Below, piece by piece: positions 21,978-32,696 of a stretch of 64,000 nt of DNA (the stretch's first letter is position 1; every line of letters begins with the position of its first letter). The notes under the pieces were generated by a model. The model made no database searches. It saw only the letters and a program-made list of their open reading frames with translations, and was not told where the DNA came from. Origin of the DNA: Bacteroidia bacterium (GTDB lineage Bacteria > Bacteroidota > Bacteroidia > B-17B0 > Aurantibacillaceae); contig JADLED010000256.1 in assembly GCA_020846335.1 (NCBI GenBank), positions 37,472-101,471 of the forward strand, given 5' to 3'. The position numbers and the translations under genes are program-made.

Positions 21978-22187
21978 TTATTTCTTTTCAGCTTCGCCGG
22001 CTTCACCTTCGCCTTTACTGGCATCTTTAAATTCTTTTACACCGCGACCAAGTCCTTTCATTAACTCCGGAATTTTTTTTCCTCCGAATAAAAGAAGAAC
22101 GATGATGAGAACAACGATTATTTCGGATGGTCCCATCCCTAATATTAATGCAAATGCTGGTGTCATTTTATAAATTTTGAGCCACAA
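21978..22187 (-). CDS. tatA: Twin-arginine translocase subunit TatA/E
   Basis: [38 protein letters not shown]. Confidence 0.9.
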   Translation of the reverse strand: MWLKIYKMTPAFALILGMGPSEIIVVLIIVLLLFGGKKIPELMKGLGRGVKEFKDASKGEGEAGEAEKK

Positions 22188-22337
22188 AGATAGAGATTTG
22201 ATTAGTGTAAACCAAAAATATACGATTGTAGATAAAATTCATTTAAACGACGGTTATATTGCCGGATATAAAGAAGTGTTTTTGTATCTGATTCTTTTGG
22301 AGTAAATTAGCCACCTTGCACCACTAAAGGTTTAAAG

Positions 22338-25300
22338 ATGAAAAAAATACTTCTTTTGTTAGTTGCTGTTCAATTGTTGTCGAGTGCCAAAGCGCAAAAA
22401 TGGACAGAAATGATGAACGACACCAATGCCAATTTTTACGACATTGTTAAAGAGTTTGATAATTACTGGAAAGACCGCGAAGTGGAAAGGGGCAAAGGCT
22501 ACAAGGCATTTAAAAGATGGCAGTGGTTTATGGAGCCAAGGGTTTATCCAACCGGCAACATGCGCTATGCCTCAAGAGGTTATGCTTTAGAACAACTTAA
22601 GAAATTTAACGAGGCGCAGGGAAATCAAAAACTAAGCAGCAACAGCACCAATGCTTTAACTGCCAACTGGGCGCCACTTGGGCCATTTGGCTCGCCTGCA
22701 AACGGCGATGCCGGAAGGGTGCAGTGCATTGCCATGCATCCAGCCGGTACAAATACCTTTTATGTGGGAACAGCGGCCGGTGGGTTTTGGATTACTAATA
22801 ACGGTGGCGTGAGTTATACCACTACTACCGATCAGTTGGCTTCTTGTGGCGTATCTGATATTGCGGTTGACCCTCTTAATCCCAATACAATATACATTGC
22901 CACCGGAGATAAAGATGGCAACGATACCCATTCAACAGGTATTTTAAAATCAACAAACGGAGGTTTAACCTGGAGTGCAACGGGACTGGTATGGCAAGTT
23001 ACTCAGCAACGACGGATTTACAGAGTACTGGTAGACCCTACCAATCCATCCATTTTAAATGTTGCCAGCTCTGTAGGCATGTACCGCAGTGCCAATGCCG
23101 GTGTTAGCTGGAGTTTGTGTGCTTCCGGTTCGTTTGTTGATGCAGAATACAGACCGGGCGATCCCAATACGGTTTATGCTGTTACTGCCGGAAGTGCCGT
23201 TAAATCAACCAATGGCGGGCAAACATACAGTAATCTTACAATTAGTTCTACCGGCTTATCGAGTACTCGTTTATCATTAGCTGTAACACCTGCCGATAAT
23301 GACTATGTTTATATACTTGTTGGTTCAACCAATAATGGTTTTGGTGGTTTGTACCGGTCTACTAACCAGGGGTCAAGTTTTACCCTGATGAGTAGTTCCC
23401 CAAATATTTTTGACTGGAGTACAAATGGCGGCGGTTCGGGTGGACAAGCCTGGTACGATATTGCCATTGATGCTTCGCCAACCAATGCCGACGAAATTAT
23501 TGCAGGCGGCGTTAATACCTGGAAGTCAACCAACGGGGGAGCCAACTGGGTACTTAATACACACTGGTATGGTGGTGGTAACAGACCTTATGTTCACGCG
23601 GATTTGCATCAGGTGCTTTATGTTAACGGCAGCACTGTTTTTTTAGGTACTGATGGTGGTGTGGCACGCACTACGAACAGCAGTCTAAGTTATTCAACAA
23701 TAAATGGTAATATGAATATTGCCCAAATTTATAAACTGGGCGCTTCGGCAAGCACTGCCACAAGAATTATTACCGGGCATCAGGACAATGGCACCAATCT
23801 TATGAGTAACACTGCCTGGAGCGAGGTAAGAGGTGGCGACGGCATGGATTGTTTTGTGTCGTGGAACAACGACAATGTTTTGGTTTCGTCAATTTATTAC
23901 GGTGCCTTTGCCCGTTCAACCAATGGTGGTGCTAACTGGACCAACATTACAAGTGGTTTAACCGGCACCAATACTGCGGCCTGGGTAGCGCCTATTGTGC
24001 AAGATCCGGTAACACCCACCACTTTTTATTGTGGCTACAGCCATGTTTACAAATCCACCAATCAGGGCAGTTCATGGACTCAGTTGGGCTCTATAGGGAC
24101 CATACTTGATGAAGTAAAAGTTTCGCCCTCAAACACCAACTATATTTATGCAACTTCTGTTGGTGGCATTTATAAAACCATTAATGGCGGGGCTTCGTGG
24201 TCAAACATTACCGGAAATATTTTAGCCGGAGGTGGGCAAATAAGTGATTTGGCCATTAACAACCAAAATCCGAACAATGTTTTTGTGACACTTACGGGTT
24301 ACGGCAGCAACAAGGTTTTTGTGTCTTACGATGGTGGTGGCACCTGGACCAATTATTCATCGGGACTTCCGAACATTCCGATAAATTGTATTGTATATAA
24401 AAACAACAGTCCACAAGCATTATATGTGGGCACCGATGTGGGCGTTTATTACCGCGAAGGCAGTATGAGTAACTGGATTCCGTATTTTAATGGTTTGCCT
24501 AACATAGTGGTGTTTGATTTGGAAATTTTTTATCCAACCGGTAAGTTGCGCGCTGCCACTTATGCCCGTGGTGTTTGGGAAACTGAATTGTATGGCGACC
24601 CGAGTGCGGTTCCTGCTCCTGCTTTTTATACCAATTTTTCGCCTGCCTGCATTAATGTTCCCTTGCAGTTTAATGATTTATCGGCCAACACTCCAACTGC
24701 CTGGGCCTGGAGTTTTAGTGGTGGTAGTCCGGCCACAGCCACTCTTCAAAATCCTATAGCCACATTTTCTGCTGCAGGCATTTACACGGTAAGCTTAATT
24801 GCATCAAACACTAATGGCAGCAGCAGTGCCTACACCACTACTATTTCTGTTGTGGGCTCTCCAACAGTGGCGCCGGTATCCGCTTCAATGTGTGTGGGTC
24901 AATCTACTAATTTTAGTGTTACCACCAATGCTTCGGTGGTTAACTGGGCCAACGGCCAACAGGGTTTTATGCTGAGTGTTTCTAACTCCACCAATGCCTT
25001 GTATAATTTCACAGCCAATCTGGGAGCCTGCAGTACCGTGGGCGCAGCGAGTCTTTTTGTTGATCCGCTACCGGCCAGTCCATCTATATTTGTGATGTCG
25101 GGTAACTTAACCACAACGGCAACGGGTGTTTCGTATCAATGGTACCAAAGTGGAAGTCCCATTCCGGGCGCTACTTCAGCCACCTACACACCAACGCAAC
25201 AAGGCTATTACTCTTTATGGGTGAGTATTGGCAATTGTTCGGCCTCTTCGCCCTATATTAATTATTTATTTGAAGGCATTCAATCTCATGGTTCCATTGG

Positions 25301-25544
25301 CGCAGGCATTTCTATCAGACCAAATCCGGTTCGGGATGAATTAACGGTTTCGTTTACCAAAGAAAAAAAGGAAGTGACTTCGTTTGAAATTATGAATAGT
25401 TTAGGTCAACAGGTAATTCAATCTTCTCAGAATGCAGTGAATTCAGAGCTTAAAATAAATACGCGCGATTTGAGCGACGGCATTTATTATCTGGTACTTA
25501 CCGAAGGCGCAAATAAAACCGTTTTTAAATTTGTGAAGCAATAA
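22338..25544 (+). CDS. Secreted BNR/sortilin-like repeat protein with PKD domain and T9SS sorting tail
   Basis: Repeated STNGGxxW units, PKD-like AWSFSGGSPATATLQNPIATFSAAGIYTVSL, C-terminal ISIRPNPVRDELTVSF...KTVFKFVKQ. Confidence 0.85.
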   Translation: MKKILLLLVAVQLLSSAKAQKWTEMMNDTNANFYDIVKEFDNYWKDREVERGKGYKAFKRWQWFMEPRVYPTGNMRYASRGYALEQLKKFNEAQGNQKLSSNSTNALTANWAPLGPFGSPANGDAGRVQCIAMHPAGTNTFYVGTAAGGFWITNNGGVSYTTTTDQLASCGVSDIAVDPLNPNTIYIATGDKDGNDTHSTGILKSTNGGLTWSATGLVWQVTQQRRIYRVLVDPTNPSILNVASSVGMYRSANAGVSWSLCASGSFVDAEYRPGDPNTVYAVTAGSAVKSTNGGQTYSNLTISSTGLSSTRLSLAVTPADNDYVYILVGSTNNGFGGLYRSTNQGSSFTLMSSSPNIFDWSTNGGGSGGQAWYDIAIDASPTNADEIIAGGVNTWKSTNGGANWVLNTHWYGGGNRPYVHADLHQVLYVNGSTVFLGTDGGVARTTNSSLSYSTINGNMNIAQIYKLGASASTATRIITGHQDNGTNLMSNTAWSEVRGGDGMDCFVSWNNDNVLVSSIYYGAFARSTNGGANWTNITSGLTGTNTAAWVAPIVQDPVTPTTFYCGYSHVYKSTNQGSSWTQLGSIGTILDEVKVSPSNTNYIYATSVGGIYKTINGGASWSNITGNILAGGGQISDLAINNQNPNNVFVTLTGYGSNKVFVSYDGGGTWTNYSSGLPNIPINCIVYKNNSPQALYVGTDVGVYYREGSMSNWIPYFNGLPNIVVFDLEIFYPTGKLRAATYARGVWETELYGDPSAVPAPAFYTNFSPACINVPLQFNDLSANTPTAWAWSFSGGSPATATLQNPIATFSAAGIYTVSLIASNTNGSSSAYTTTISVVGSPTVAPVSASMCVGQSTNFSVTTNASVVNWANGQQGFMLSVSNSTNALYNFTANLGACSTVGAASLFVDPLPASPSIFVMSGNLTTTATGVSYQWYQSGSPIPGATSATYTPTQQGYYSLWVSIGNCSASSPYINYLFEGIQSHGSIGAGISIRPNPVRDELTVSFTKEKKEVTSFEIMNSLGQQVIQSSQNAVNSELKINTRDLSDGIYYLVLTEGANKTVFKFVKQ

Positions 25545-25636
25545 CGAATTCTGGTATAAATTAATTCATTTTTCGGTTCATTTTTTTGATGGATTCTATA
25601 AAATTAACTAATCTTACAGTCTAATTTGTAAGGTTT

Positions 25637-26008
25637 ATGGATTCAACCACACCCGTAGCGTTTTTGCCCATTTTTATTATGTTTTTAATAGCGCTGGCTT
25701 TTGCCGTGTTTATTCTTTACATCACCCACAGAACAGGGCCACACCGTAAAACAAAAGTAAAACTCGAAACCTTTGAGTGCGGTATTGAAACCAAAGGCAA
25801 TGCCCGTGTGCCTTTTTCGATTAAATACTTTTTAGTAGCCATTTTATTTGTGTTGTTTGATATTGAGGTAATTTTTATGTACCCATGGGCAGCCAATTTC
25901 AAAGAGCTTAAAATGACCGGAATTATTGAAATGTTCAGCTTTATTATTTTGTTGCTTGTTGGTTTTTATTACATGATTGCCAAAAAAGCGCTGAAGTGGG
26001 AAGACTAA
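25637..26008 (+). CDS. nuoA: NADH-quinone oxidoreductase subunit A
   Basis: FECGIETKGNARVPFSIKYFLVAILFVLFDIEVIFMYPWA. Confidence 0.95.
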   Translation: MDSTTPVAFLPIFIMFLIALAFAVFILYITHRTGPHRKTKVKLETFECGIETKGNARVPFSIKYFLVAILFVLFDIEVIFMYPWAANFKELKMTGIIEMFSFIILLLVGFYYMIAKKALKWED

Positions 26009-26012
26009 TTTA

Positions 26013-26100
26013 AATTGACGATTTCCGGATTGACGATTTACAATTCCTAAATAGTCAAAACCAAAATTGTTAATTGTAAATCCTCAAATTGTAAATTAAT
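26013..26100. repeat. AATTGTAAAT-family intergenic repeat (copy 1)
   Basis: ATTGACGATTTACAATT ... TTAATTGTAAATCCTCAAATTGTAAATT inverted arrangement. Confidence 0.7.
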
Positions 26101-26105
26101 TTAAG

Positions 26106-26669
26106 ATGTCACAAGAAATTATTAAAAGAACAAAACTCGAAATTGCCAAACAACCCGAAGGCCTTGAAGGTCCGGGTTTTTTTGCTACTAAAGTGGATGA
26201 AGTTATTGGCATGGCCCGCGCTAATTCGTTGTGGCCTTTGCCCTTTGCCACATCGTGCTGCGGTATTGAGTTTATGGCCACCATGGCCTCTCATTACGAT
26301 TTGGCCCGCTTTGGCATGGAGCGTTTAAGCTTTTCGCCACGCCAGGCCGATTTGCTAATGGTAATGGGTACCATTGCTAAAAAAATGGGCCCTACCCTGC
26401 GTCAGGTTTACGAACAAATGGCCGAACCGCGCTGGGTGTTAAGCGTTGGTGCCTGCGCCAGTAGTGGCGGTATTTTTGATACCTACAGCGTGTTGCAGGG
26501 TATTGACCGAATTATTCCCGTTGACGTTTATGTACCGGGTTGCCCGCCACGTCCTGAACAAATTATTGAAGGGATTTTAAAAATTCAGGAGCTTTCGCGC
26601 AACGAATCCGGCAGAAGAAGAAATTCGCCGGAATACAAAAAATTAATGAACAGCTACGGAATTGAATAA
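26106..26669 (+). CDS. nuoB: NADH-quinone oxidoreductase subunit B
   Basis: [20 protein letters not shown]. Confidence 0.95.
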   Translation: MSQEIIKRTKLEIAKQPEGLEGPGFFATKVDEVIGMARANSLWPLPFATSCCGIEFMATMASHYDLARFGMERLSFSPRQADLLMVMGTIAKKMGPTLRQVYEQMAEPRWVLSVGACASSGGIFDTYSVLQGIDRIIPVDVYVPGCPPRPEQIIEGILKIQELSRNESGRRRNSPEYKKLMNSYGIE

Positions 26670-26676
26670 CAAAAGG

Positions 26677-26729
26677 ATTGACAATTTACGATGGCAATTA
26701 CCAATTGTAAATTTTTAAATTGTAAATTA
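26677..26729. repeat. AATTGTAAAT-family intergenic repeat (copy 2)
   Basis: ATTGACAATTTAC ... CAATTGTAAATTTTTAAATTGTAAATTA. Confidence 0.7.
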
Positions 26730-26737
26730 AAAAAATA

Positions 26738-27238
26738 ATGAGTCAAGAAATTTTAGATAAGGTGAACGCACAGGTTTCGGCAAAATTTCCCGGCGCTGTA
26801 TTGTCGGCCGAATTGCTGTATAATTTTCCGGTGTTTACTGTAGATCATAATGATGCCCATGAAATTGTCAGCTTTTTAAAAAATGATCCCGAACTTAATT
26901 TTCATTTTTTAACCGACCTCACCGGCATGCAAACTGCCGACGAAAAACACCTGGGTGTAATTTATCACCTGCACAATCTGCCAAAAAATATGCGCGTTCG
27001 CGTAAAAACATTTTTTAGCATGGATAAGCCCGAAATACCCACCGTTACTGATTTGTGGCCGGGCGCCAACTGGATGGAACGCGAAACCTTTGATTTTTAC
27101 GGTGTTAAATTTAAGGGACATCCCAATTTGAAACGCATTTTAAATGTGGATGAAATGGATATTTTTCCATTGCGCAAGGAATATCCGCTCGAAGACCAAA
27201 CCCGCGATGATAAAAGCGATAAAATGTTTGGACGTTGA
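26738..27238 (+). CDS. nuoC: NADH-quinone oxidoreductase subunit C
   Basis: WMERETFDFYGVKFKGHPNLKRIL signature. Confidence 0.95.
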   Translation: MSQEILDKVNAQVSAKFPGAVLSAELLYNFPVFTVDHNDAHEIVSFLKNDPELNFHFLTDLTGMQTADEKHLGVIYHLHNLPKNMRVRVKTFFSMDKPEIPTVTDLWPGANWMERETFDFYGVKFKGHPNLKRILNVDEMDIFPLRKEYPLEDQTRDDKSDKMFGR

Positions 27239-27268
27239 TTTTTTTATTAAGCATTAAACACTCTGTCA

Positions 27269-28486
27269 ATGAGTAAAAAAGAAAATACCACCCCCTCTAC
27301 TCCGCCTTCAGATACCATGGAGAAAGAGTACACCACCCTTAATCTTGGGCCCACGCATCCTGCCACACACGGCATTTTTCAAAACGTGTTAACCATGGAT
27401 GGGGAAATTATTCATAATGCAGTTCCTACTTTGGGATACATTCATCGCGCCTTTGAAAAACTGGCCGAGCGCCGTCCTTATGCGCAAATTACACCTATTA
27501 CCGACCGTTTAAATTATTGCTCTTCCCCTATTAATAACATGGGATGGCATATGACGGTGGAAAAACTAATTAAAGCGGAGGTGCCTAAGCGTGCGGAATA
27601 TCACCGTGTGATTATTATGGAACTGTCGCGCATTGCCGATCATATTATTTGCAATACCATTATTGGTCAGGATACCGGAGCAACCACAGGATTCCTTTAC
27701 CTGTTTCAGTGGCGCGAACACATTTACGATATTTTTGAAAGTATTTGTGGTGCCCGCTTAACCACTAACATTTGCCGCATTGGTGGTTTTGATAAAGAGT
27801 GGAGCCAAAAAACCTGGGACATGATCAATAATTTTGTGCGTGATTTCCCAAAAGGTTTGGAAGAATTTAATGGTCTGTTGGAACGCAACCGCATCTTTAT
27901 GGATCGCACCATTAACTGTGGCCCTATTAGCGCCGAAATGGCTTTGGAATACAGTTTTACAGGGCCAAACCTGCGTGCAGCCGGAGTAGATTACGATGTA
28001 CGCGTGGCCACACCATATTCTTCTTACGAGGATTTTGAATTTCAAATACCTGTTGGTACTCAGGGCGACACTTACGACCGCTTTACTGTAAGGCAGGAAG
28101 AAATGCGTCAGTCCTTACACATCATCCGTCAGGCTATTAAAAATATGCCGTCTGGTAAAATGCATGCCGATATTCCGGACTTTTTCCTACCTCCAAAAGA
28201 TCAGGTGTATAACAATATGGAAGCGCTCATTTATCACTTTAAAATTGTGATGGGCGAAACTGATATACCGGCAGGAGAAATTTACCATTGTGTGGAAGGC
28301 GGTAATGGCGAATTAGGCTTTTACTTAATTAGTGATGGTGGCAGAACACCTTTCCGCCTGCATTTCAGAAGACCTTGTTTTATTTATTATCAGGCTTATC
28401 CTGAAATGATAAAAGGAGCCATGCTGTCGGACGCCATTATTACCATGAGTAGTATGAATGTGATTGCAGGAGAGTTGGATGCGTAA
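27269..28486 (+). CDS. nuoD: NADH-quinone oxidoreductase subunit D
   Basis: NLGPTHPATHGIFQNVLTMDGE, GELGFYLISDGG. Confidence 0.95.
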   Translation: MSKKENTTPSTPPSDTMEKEYTTLNLGPTHPATHGIFQNVLTMDGEIIHNAVPTLGYIHRAFEKLAERRPYAQITPITDRLNYCSSPINNMGWHMTVEKLIKAEVPKRAEYHRVIIMELSRIADHIICNTIIGQDTGATTGFLYLFQWREHIYDIFESICGARLTTNICRIGGFDKEWSQKTWDMINNFVRDFPKGLEEFNGLLERNRIFMDRTINCGPISAEMALEYSFTGPNLRAAGVDYDVRVATPYSSYEDFEFQIPVGTQGDTYDRFTVRQEEMRQSLHIIRQAIKNMPSGKMHADIPDFFLPPKDQVYNNMEALIYHFKIVMGETDIPAGEIYHCVEGGNGELGFYLISDGGRTPFRLHFRRPCFIYYQAYPEMIKGAMLSDAIITMSSMNVIAGELDA

Positions 28487-28498
28487 AACAATTTTAAA

Positions 28499-28556
28499 GT
28501 ATAAGTTTTTAGTTTTTAATAGTATTAAACACTAAAAATTAAATATTAAAAACAAC
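28499..28556. repeat. AT-rich imperfect inverted repeat between nuoD and nuoE
   Basis: AGTTTTTAGTTTTTAAT ... CACTAAAAATTAAATATTAAAAAC. Confidence 0.45.
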
Positions 28557-28562
28557 ATTATA

Positions 28563-29144
28563 ATGGGAGCACAGGTACACGGAACACAAAATTTTGATAA
28601 GGCCAAACGCAGCGGAATAAAATTCAGCGAGGAAGCCATGAACACCGTTCAGAAAATAATGACCAATTATCCTGAAGGCAAAAGCAAATCGGCATTACTA
28701 CCGGTATTGCACATAGCGCAGGCCGAATTCGGAGGTTGGTTAAGTGCCGAAACAATGGATTATGTTGCTTCGGTTTTAAAAATAAAGCCTATCGAAGTGT
28801 TTGAAGTGGCTTCGTTTTACACCATGTACAATTTAAAGCCGGTTGGTAAATGTGTGTTGGAAGTTTGCCAAACAAGTTCGTGTTGGTTAAATGGTGCCGA
28901 AGACATTGTAAAATACATTGAGAAAAAACTAAATATTAAAGTAGGCGAAACCACCAAAGACGGTATGTTTACTTTAAAAACTGCCGAGTGTTTGGGTTCC
29001 TGCGGCACAGCACCCATGCTGCAATGCGGCGCCAGCTACCACGAAAAACTGACCTATGAAAAAGTAGACAAGTTGCTGGAAGATTACAAAACTGCCGGCA
29101 AACAAAGAAATTATACAGATTTAGATTATAAAAATACCTTGTAA
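28563..29144 (+). CDS. nuoE: NADH-quinone oxidoreductase subunit E
   Basis: CQTSSCWLNGAED, ECLGSCGTAPM 2Fe-2S motifs. Confidence 0.95.
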   Translation: MGAQVHGTQNFDKAKRSGIKFSEEAMNTVQKIMTNYPEGKSKSALLPVLHIAQAEFGGWLSAETMDYVASVLKIKPIEVFEVASFYTMYNLKPVGKCVLEVCQTSSCWLNGAEDIVKYIEKKLNIKVGETTKDGMFTLKTAECLGSCGTAPMLQCGASYHEKLTYEKVDKLLEDYKTAGKQRNYTDLDYKNTL

Positions 29145-29155
29145 CCATTCAACTA

Positions 29156-30493
29156 ATGGGAAGAAAATTATTAATACACAACGATAAAGTACCCGGCATT
29201 AACACGCTGGAAGTTTACCGTGCGCATGGCGGATACGCCTCGGTGGAAAAGGCACTGAAAACAATGACACCCGATCAGGTAACCGACGAAGTGAAAAAAT
29301 CGGGTTTACGTGGACGCGGTGGCGCCGGATTTCCAACAGGATTAAAATGGAGCTTTTTAGCAAAACCCGAAGGTGTGCCCCGCTATTTGGTTTGCAATGC
29401 CGACGAATCGGAACCCGGTACTTTTAAAGACCGCTACCTGATGGAAAAAATTCCTCATGCTTTAATTGAAGGTATGATTACGGCTTCTTATGCCCTGGGT
29501 GCAAAACGTTCTTACATCTACATCCGCGGTGAATACTTTTACGTAGCCCGCATTTTAGAAACTGCCATTGCCGAAGCGTATGCTGCAGGTTTATTGGGAC
29601 AAAATATTTTAGGTACCAACTTCTCTCACGACTGCTTTGTGCAGGTGGGCGGAGGCGCCTACATTTGCGGCGAAGAAACAGCTCTATTGGAATCGTTGGA
29701 AGGCAAACGTGGTAATCCGCGTATTAAGCCACCATTTCCTGCTGTGGCCGGATTGTGGGGTTGCCCAACGGTGGTAAACAATGTGGAAACTATTGCTGCT
29801 GTTTGCCCGATTGTGAACATGGGTGGTGAAGAGTACGCCAAAATTGGTGTTGGAAAATCTACCGGAACAAAACTAATTTCCGCTTCAGGTCATTTAAACA
29901 AACCGGGCGTTTACGAAATTGAATTAGGCATTACCGTAGAAGAATTTATTTACAGTGAAGAATATTGCGGAGGAATTCGCAACGGCAAAAAATTAAAAGC
30001 CGTGGTGGCCGGTGGTTCATCAGTACCTATTCTTCCAACCGAATTAATTTTAAAAACTGCCAAAGGCGAACCACGATTAATGACTTACGAAAGTTTGTCG
30101 GACGGTGGCTTTCAAACAGGTACCATGTTGGGCTCAGGCGGTTTTATTGCCATGGACGAAGACACCAGCATTGTGAAAAATCTGTTCACCTTTGCGCGTT
30201 TCTATCATCACGAAAGTTGCGGACAATGTTCGCCCTGCCGCGAAGGAACCGGCTGGATGGAAAAGATTTTGAAAAAATTTATAAATGGTACTGCCAACGA
30301 AAGCGATGTGGATTTGTTGTGGGACATTCAAAGTAAAATTGAAGGTAAAACCATTTGCCCATTGGGAGAAGCTGCTGCCTGGCCGGTTGCCGCTGCCATT
30401 CGCCATTTTAAACACGAGTTTATTGAAATAGCGAAGAGCAAAAAATTTGTGGACATAAGTCATTACGATAGGTTAAATAAAGTAATCGCTTAA
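29156..30493 (+). CDS. nuoF: NADH-quinone oxidoreductase subunit F
   Basis: [35 protein letters not shown]. Confidence 0.97.
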   Translation: MGRKLLIHNDKVPGINTLEVYRAHGGYASVEKALKTMTPDQVTDEVKKSGLRGRGGAGFPTGLKWSFLAKPEGVPRYLVCNADESEPGTFKDRYLMEKIPHALIEGMITASYALGAKRSYIYIRGEYFYVARILETAIAEAYAAGLLGQNILGTNFSHDCFVQVGGGAYICGEETALLESLEGKRGNPRIKPPFPAVAGLWGCPTVVNNVETIAAVCPIVNMGGEEYAKIGVGKSTGTKLISASGHLNKPGVYEIELGITVEEFIYSEEYCGGIRNGKKLKAVVAGGSSVPILPTELILKTAKGEPRLMTYESLSDGGFQTGTMLGSGGFIAMDEDTSIVKNLFTFARFYHHESCGQCSPCREGTGWMEKILKKFINGTANESDVDLLWDIQSKIEGKTICPLGEAAAWPVAAAIRHFKHEFIEIAKSKKFVDISHYDRLNKVIA

Positions 30494-30523
30494 TAATGCC
30501 GTTAAATGGAAGTGGAAACTATC

Positions 30524-30542
30524 TTATCACAAAATGTGATAA
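30524..30542. promoter_or_regulatory. Perfect 8-bp palindrome TTATCACA-AAA-TGTGATAA in nuoF-nuoG gap (possible operator)
   Basis: Exact inverted repeat in the longest gap of the nuo operon. Confidence 0.3.
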
Positions 30543-30637
30543 CATCAAAAAGCATCAATTATAAGTTCTTTGGATAAAAAGAAAAATTAAAAAAAATTAA
30601 TAGGTTACAAATAGTTCTTTAATAACCGAATTTAAAA

Positions 30638-31621
30638 ATGAAAGTAACGATAGACGGAATAGAAATTGATGTGCCAAAGGGCACTACTATTCTACAAGCA
30701 GCGCGAATGATTGGACCGGAGGTTGCTCCGCCCACCATGTGCTATTACTCCAAATTAAAAACCAGTGGTGGCTATTGCCGTACCTGCATTGTTAAGGTAA
30801 CGCAGGGCAGCACAGCCAATCCCAATCCTATGCCCAAGCCGGTGGCCAGTTGCCGCACCGAGGTGATGGACGGCATGGTGGTGCAAAACATCACTTCGCC
30901 CGAAATTATTGAAGCACGCAAAGGCATTGTTGAGTTTTTACTCATTAACCATCCTCTGGATTGCCCGGTATGCGATCAGGCAGGTGAATGTAAATTGCAG
31001 GATTTAGGTTACGAACACGGTTCAGCCAACACCCGCTACGAATTTAAACGCCGCGAATACGAGCCTATTGATATTGGCGATAAAATTAAACTGCACATGA
31101 ACCGTTGCATCCTTTGTTATCGCTGCGTTAAAACCGCCGAGCAAATTACCGATGGCCGCGTGCATGGCATGATTCACCGTGGCGATGCTGCCGAAATCTC
31201 CACCTACATTGAGCAATCACTTAGCAACGATTTTTCAGGGAATGTAATTGATGTGTGCCCGGTTGGCGCCCTGACCGATAAAACCTTCCGCTTTAAACAA
31301 CGTGTTTGGTTTACCAAGCCGGTGGATGCGCACCGCGATTGCAAAAAATGTTCAGGCAAAGCGCGTGTATGGTTAAAAGGCGAAGAGGTGTTGCGCGTTA
31401 CGGCCCGCAAAGACCAATGGGACGAAGTGGAAGAATTTATTTGCAACTCGTGCCGCTATGACCATAAAAAGAAAAGCGATTGGGTAATCGAAGGTCCGTC
31501 GCCAATTCATAGAAATTCTGTTATTTCTCAAAACCACTATCAGCACCTAAACGAATTAAAGGTAGAGGCCATGAAACATCAGAAAGCACTGGGCTTTATG
31601 AGCATTAACAAGAAACCGTGA
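30638..31621 (+). CDS. nuoG: NADH-quinone oxidoreductase subunit G, short form (N-terminal FeS domains)
   Basis: CYYSKLKTSGGYCRTC, HPLDCPVCDQAGECKLQD, RCILCYRCV; 327 aa. Confidence 0.85.
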   Translation: MKVTIDGIEIDVPKGTTILQAARMIGPEVAPPTMCYYSKLKTSGGYCRTCIVKVTQGSTANPNPMPKPVASCRTEVMDGMVVQNITSPEIIEARKGIVEFLLINHPLDCPVCDQAGECKLQDLGYEHGSANTRYEFKRREYEPIDIGDKIKLHMNRCILCYRCVKTAEQITDGRVHGMIHRGDAAEISTYIEQSLSNDFSGNVIDVCPVGALTDKTFRFKQRVWFTKPVDAHRDCKKCSGKARVWLKGEEVLRVTARKDQWDEVEEFICNSCRYDHKKKSDWVIEGPSPIHRNSVISQNHYQHLNELKVEAMKHQKALGFMSINKKP

Positions 31622-31638
31622 AAATTTAAAAAAAGACT

Positions 31639-32694
31639 ATGTTAGAATTTGTCATTTATAAAACAATCATTTGTGTGGTAATATTTGCCGTGTCGCTGGG
31701 CATTGCAGCATACTCTACCTGGTGGGAGCGTAAATTTGCCGGACTTTTGCAAGACCGCTGGGGACCAAGCCGCGCGGGCTGGGCAGGCTTGTTGCAGCCA
31801 TTGGCCGACGGTGGAAAAATGCTTTTTAAAGAAGAGATTATTCCTAATGTGTCGAACAAATTTTTATTTGTGTTGGCGCCGGGCTTGTTCATTATTACCG
31901 CCATTGTAGCGGGAGTGCTTATTCCATGGGCACCTCCTTTAAAAATTGGTGACACCTTTTATCCATTGCAAATTGCGGATGTGAATGTGGGTGTGATTTT
32001 TTTACTCGCTGTAACTTCTATTGGTGTTTACGGAGTCATGATTGGCGGCTGGTCTTCCAATAACAAATATTCTTTACTCGGTGCCATCCGCGCATCGGCA
32101 CAAATGATTAGCTACGAACTGGCCATGGGTATTGCCCTGATTGCATTAATCATCAGTGCCGGCGGAACTTTAAGTTTTAGCGAAATTGTAAAACAGCAGG
32201 ATGAAGGAGTAGCAAACATTGTGTGGCAGCCGCTTGGCTTCCTTATCTTTTTTGTGTGTGCCTTGGCCGAAACCAACCGTGCACCTTTTGACTTAGCAGA
32301 GTGTGAAACTGAATTAGTGGGTGGATATCATACCGAGTACTCTGCCTTTAAATTAGGCTTGTTTTTATTCGCCGAATACATCAACATGTTTGTTTCTTCA
32401 GCAGTAATGGCAGGATTTTATTTTGGAGGTTATAATTTTCCATTCGCACATGAGTTCTACGATAAAATGGGATGGCAAGAAGGTTCGTGGTTAATTTCAC
32501 TTACAGGTTTCTTTATCTATTTTATCAAAACACTTATTTTCATATCGGTGTTTATGTGGATACGCTGGACCATTCCAAGGTTCCGTTACGACCAGTTAAT
32601 GAATTTAGGCTGGAAAGCCTTGTTACCATTGTCACTGTTAAATCTGGTTATCACAATGGTGTATGAATACTTTAGAGGTAACCTGCAATTTTAA
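31639..32694 (+). CDS. nuoH: NADH-quinone oxidoreductase subunit H
   Basis: RWGPSRAGWAGLLQPLADGGKMLFKE, ETNRAPFDLAECETELVGGYHTEYSAFK. Confidence 0.97.
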   Translation: MLEFVIYKTIICVVIFAVSLGIAAYSTWWERKFAGLLQDRWGPSRAGWAGLLQPLADGGKMLFKEEIIPNVSNKFLFVLAPGLFIITAIVAGVLIPWAPPLKIGDTFYPLQIADVNVGVIFLLAVTSIGVYGVMIGGWSSNNKYSLLGAIRASAQMISYELAMGIALIALIISAGGTLSFSEIVKQQDEGVANIVWQPLGFLIFFVCALAETNRAPFDLAECETELVGGYHTEYSAFKLGLFLFAEYINMFVSSAVMAGFYFGGYNFPFAHEFYDKMGWQEGSWLISLTGFFIYFIKTLIFISVFMWIRWTIPRFRYDQLMNLGWKALLPLSLLNLVITMVYEYFRGNLQF

Positions 32695-32696
32695 AA

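Noticed and set aside
22338-25544. Possible tandem DNA repeat array in the BNR protein gene
   Set aside because: Repeats are diverged protein-level STNGGxxW units, typical of sortilin/BNR propellers.
29965-30336. 123-aa + strand ORF overlapping nuoF
   Set aside because: Alternate frame of a clear nuoF; basic, low-complexity translation.
30638-31621. nuoG as a truncated pseudogene
   Set aside because: The ORF is clean, carries all N-terminal FeS motifs and sits in an intact operon; short NuoG forms are usual in Bacteroidota as far as I know.
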